From NCBI GenBank assembly GCA_013202535.1, contig JABMRP010000475.1, positions 1-7,774 of the forward strand: DNA of 7,774 nucleotides, in the 5' to 3' direction. The position numbers and the translations under genes are program-made. This document shows positions 5,786 to 7,774 of the stretch, in pieces (positions within the stretch are counted from its first letter, which is position 1; each line of letters opens with the position of its first letter). The notes below the pieces were generated by a model. It worked only from the letters and a program-made list of their open reading frames with translations, was not told the DNA's origin and did no database searches. Source of the stretch: Planctomycetota bacterium. Lineage in GTDB: Bacteria; Planctomycetota; Planctomycetia; Pirellulales; Thermoguttaceae.

Positions 5786-5866
5786 TCACCGATTCCGTTT
5801 GCGCTTGCGCTTGGCCGGTTTTCCGCTGCCCGGCAACTGCTCGAGCTTGATGTCCACCTCGGCCAT
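5786..5866 (-). CDS. Possible 26-residue basic-tailed small protein, or remnant of a larger gene
   Basis: This ORF starts with an ATG that overlaps the stop codon of the glycosyltransferase-like gene as TGATG, a layout typical of translational coupling. It ends 35 bases before the nnrE start. The peptide has an acidic/amphipathic front (MAEVDIKLEQLPG) and a Lys/Arg-rich tail (KPAKRKRKRNR). Codon third positions are mostly G or C, as in real genes here. The same frame continues upstream as AETGFIREL, which also reads like protein, so it could be the tail of a truncated gene or of the neighbouring gene after a second frameshift. There is no clear ribosome binding site and I recognise no family. 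Confidence 0.3.
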   Translation of the reverse strand: MAEVDIKLEQLPGSGKPAKRKRKRNR

Positions 5867-5934
5867 CAGTTCCCGGATGAACCCGGTTTCCGCACAAACA
5901 CGCGAAAACCCATGACGGCGTCTTGCTCGACGTA

Positions 5935-5964
5935 GTCGTTCCACAGGCCGTCGTTCCAGAGGCC
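5935..5964 (-). repeat. In-frame 15-bp tandem repeat
   Basis: Two adjacent 15-base units, 5935-5949 and 5950-5964, differ at one base. They encode GLWND-GLWND near the C-terminus of the glycosyltransferase-like protein. The length is a multiple of three, so the frame is kept. This is a second slippage-type duplication in the same gene. Confidence 0.75.
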
Positions 5965-6790
5965 GGTGAAACGAGGGTCCTGCACGCCCGGTGCCGATGC
6001 TGCTCGTGAGAAAGGTGTATCGCCGATGGACTTCGTCCGCTGGATTGTGTCTGCCGCCGGACCGACGATGCTCTCGTCTGGTCTGGTTTCGTCGGGCCGG
6101 CCGAGTTGCTCGCGGATTCTCCGTATGTGGATCAGATCCGCCACGTAACGTCCGCGTTTCCATTGCCCGGCGCGGCGAGCTTGATAGTCGTCGTGGAGCA
6201 CGGCCTGATTGATCAGGTCGATCACTACGTTGCGGCCATGATGGTCGTTGCTCTCGGATTGGAGGACAAAGAACTCGGGCGGGTAGTCGGCAAGGCGGCC
6301 CGAGTCGAAGGGAGGCGTCAACACGAAGCCAACCTCGGGCACCTCTTGCTCCACCCAACCCATGAGCGGGCTCGATAGGTAGTAGTACTCGCCGCGGGTT
6401 ACGAAAACCGGCCGGCCGCCGGCCAACTGGGCGGCGCCCCGGACCGCGTCGTGCTGGATCCGGTAGTAGTCGAGGTACTCGCAGCTACGCTCGGCCCGAC
6501 CGAAACTGCGGACCATTTCACCGTCATCCGGATAGAAGCGACCGTCCTGGTTGAGTGCCGCGTAGCCGACGAAGACCACGAGCAGAGCCGCAGTGGCCGT
6601 GCGACCCCACAGGGTCACGAGCGCCCCCGTCAGCGCCAGCAGGACCAGAGGCAGGATCCAGACGTAATAGCGCGCCAGCGGCGTAAACTCGGCGCCCGAG
6701 AGAGGGACCACCGCGACGAATCCCACGAACGCGACATTCACGAGGTGGACGGCGGTTCCGGGAAATGCGTCCGGGCGGGCCGATCCCCGC

Positions 6791-6840
6791 CGGCGACTGA
6801 CATGGAAGTAAGCCACGGCGACTGACATGGAAGTAAGCCA
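6791..6840. repeat. Exact 25-bp tandem duplication causing a frameshift
   Basis: Units 6791-6815 and 6816-6840 are identical, and a third partial copy, CGGCGA, follows at 6841-6846. Because 25 is not a multiple of three, the duplication moves the minus-strand gene into another frame. The ancestral single unit would have been bracketed by CGGCGA on both sides, the six-base microhomology expected for replication slippage. Confidence 0.93.
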
Positions 6841-7747
6841 CGGCGAGCGCGAGGACGATCAGGGCAAATAGGTCGGGTACACTGAGCAGGCGACGGAGCA
6901 TACCTACGAGGTGCCAGGGAAACGGCGTCGCTTCGCCCGGGCACGGAGCCGCCGTGACCCACTTCATCCCTTCGATGATTACTGCGGGGATCGCCAGGGA
7001 CGCACACCGGCGTACGCGTCGAGCGAGCGGCTCTTCCGAGTCGACCAGGACGAGCAGCCCGAGCGCGGCGACGGCGACGATCCCGAAGCTCTTGGTCGCG
7101 CAGGCCAGCGCCGAGAACACTGCCATCGGGCCGAAGCGTCGGGTCTGGAAGGAGGCGACCGCGAGAACCAGCAGCGCGGCGCCGGCGACCTCCGTGTAGA
7201 TCGCCCCCGTCTGGACCCGGAAGAGCGGAAAGAGCAGCAGCGCCGTCGCCAGCAGCCCGGCGATCCAGCGTCCGGCGAAGCGCCCAGCCAGAGCAAACGT
7301 CACCGTCGCGGTGAGGGCAGCCAGCGCGAAGTTCAGGATGTGGAGCCCGGGCAGGTAGAGGGCCGGATCGCCCCCGGTCACCGTGATCGCGGCCAGCGTC
7401 AGGAAGGTGATCCAGCTCAGGCTATGGACGTTCGGGCCGCCTTCGATATAGCCCGGCGCCGCCAGGAGTCCGGGCAGGTCGAAGTCGTTCTCGTAGAGAT
7501 AGATGGCTGGGGCGAAGGCGCCAGGGGCCGCGTCCCAGACGGGTGGCATCGCGATCACGGAAGCGTTGAGAGCCGTGACGAAAGCCAGGGCGGCAACGAA
7601 TACGAAGCCGAGCTCGCGACGGGAAGGCATACCGTCAGGGTCGCGGGTTGAATGTTTGGGGATGAGATCTGGATGTAACTGTCCATTTTCGTGAGCAGTT
7701 GCTGAACTGGACTTTTCTTGCCGGCTGATTTCGTGTAGCTTCTGGGC

Positions 7748-7774
7748 ATGAGAGCAAGCGAGTTTGAGAACGAA
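7748..7774 (+). CDS. Possible start of a plus-strand gene cut by the window edge
   Basis: Nine codons, MRASEFENE, are open to the right edge. The 120 bases before them are noticeably less GC-rich than the rest of the window and contain a small inverted structure (GTCCA at 7681-7685 with TGGAC at 7708-7712, and CAGTT/AACTG within). There is no clear ribosome binding site. The beginning and the AT-richer flank would fit an insertion-sequence transposase, but nine residues cannot support that assignment. Confidence 0.22.

Larger units (their letters stand above)
5866..7630 (-). pseudogene. GT-C glycosyltransferase-like membrane protein gene, frameshifted by a 25-bp tandem duplication
   Basis: Two minus-strand frames, 7630 down to about 6840 and about 6828 down to 5866, are halves of one gene. 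Both contain VAYFHVSRR, and removing one copy of the 25-bp tandem repeat at 6791-6840 joins them into one 579-residue frame. The repaired protein has many hydrophobic membrane segments (first at about 7-27, then through about 70-265, and again around LPLVLLALTGALV and AALLVVFVGYAAL). An acidic first loop has DAAPGAFAPAIYLYENDFD at about 33-51. The C-terminal part is soluble (GGRPVFVTRGEYYYLSSPL). This layout resembles GT-C, PMT/ArnT-like glycosyltransferases that use polyprenyl-linked sugars, but the donor and acceptor are unknown. As sequenced, the first frame would run on in a wrong frame to 6524. No good ribosome binding site precedes the ATG at 7630. A real recent mutation, a phase-variable site or an assembly error are all possible. 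Confidence 0.8.

Noticed and set aside
5751..5897. N-terminal 49-residue extension of NnrE
   Set aside because: The family N-terminus and a well-spaced ribosome binding site both support the ATG at 5750. The extension overlaps the upstream gene and looks non-native.
6911..7651. 246-residue plus-strand ORF, very Arg/Glu/Gly-rich
   Set aside because: It is an antisense shadow of the glycosyltransferase-like gene, with the skewed composition expected of the reverse frame.
7555..7749. 64-codon minus-strand ORF starting MPRSYTKSAGKKS
   Set aside because: It runs out of frame into the start of the glycosyltransferase-like gene and has no ribosome binding site. The Ser/Lys-rich start is mildly protein-like but unsupported.

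Overview
The window reads as a stretch of high-GC bacterial chromosome, most likely from a planctomycete (Pirellulales-like). The basis is indirect. Gaps between genes are long and filled with large palindromic repeats, and two of these (a palindrome translating as LVTRSVSE or NPKRQRG, and one translating as VAISLREM) are, from memory, dispersed repeats typical of Planctomycetota genomes. The DnaA is also of a divergent type with a GRRSHST motif. No rRNA, tRNA or CRISPR array was seen.

Layout from left to right. The 3' half of xseA (exonuclease VII large subunit, +) enters at the left edge and converges on dnaA (-). The 369-base gap between them holds a nested repeat: a 39-bp inverted repeat flanked by two 46-bp direct repeats. 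dnaA has a near-consensus promoter about 170 bases upstream of its start, inside a 559-base gene-free stretch that ends in a perfect 22-bp-arm palindrome. Next comes a two-domain GNAT acetyltransferase (-). It is divergent from a secreted PDZ-domain protein with a proline-rich linker and C-terminal coiled coil (+). The gap between these two has a perfect TATAAT box and a phased pair of 11-bp direct repeats. The PDZ gene converges on nnrE (NAD(P)H-hydrate epimerase, -) across another large inverted repeat, whose right arm supplies the nnrE stop codon.

The right quarter is a large membrane glycosyltransferase-like (GT-C) gene on the minus strand. It is split into two frames by an exact 25-bp tandem duplication. 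Removing one copy restores a single 579-residue frame. A 26-codon ORF overlaps its stop codon (TGATG) just upstream of nnrE. At the right edge nine codons of a possible plus-strand gene begin.

No coherent multi-gene system is evident. xseA, dnaA and nnrE are housekeeping genes (DNA repair, replication initiation, cofactor repair), and the neighbours do not form an obvious pathway. The points of most interest are the frameshifting duplication, the distinct palindromic repeat in each of three intergenic gaps, the phased operator-like repeat, and the altered DNA-recognition motif of DnaA.
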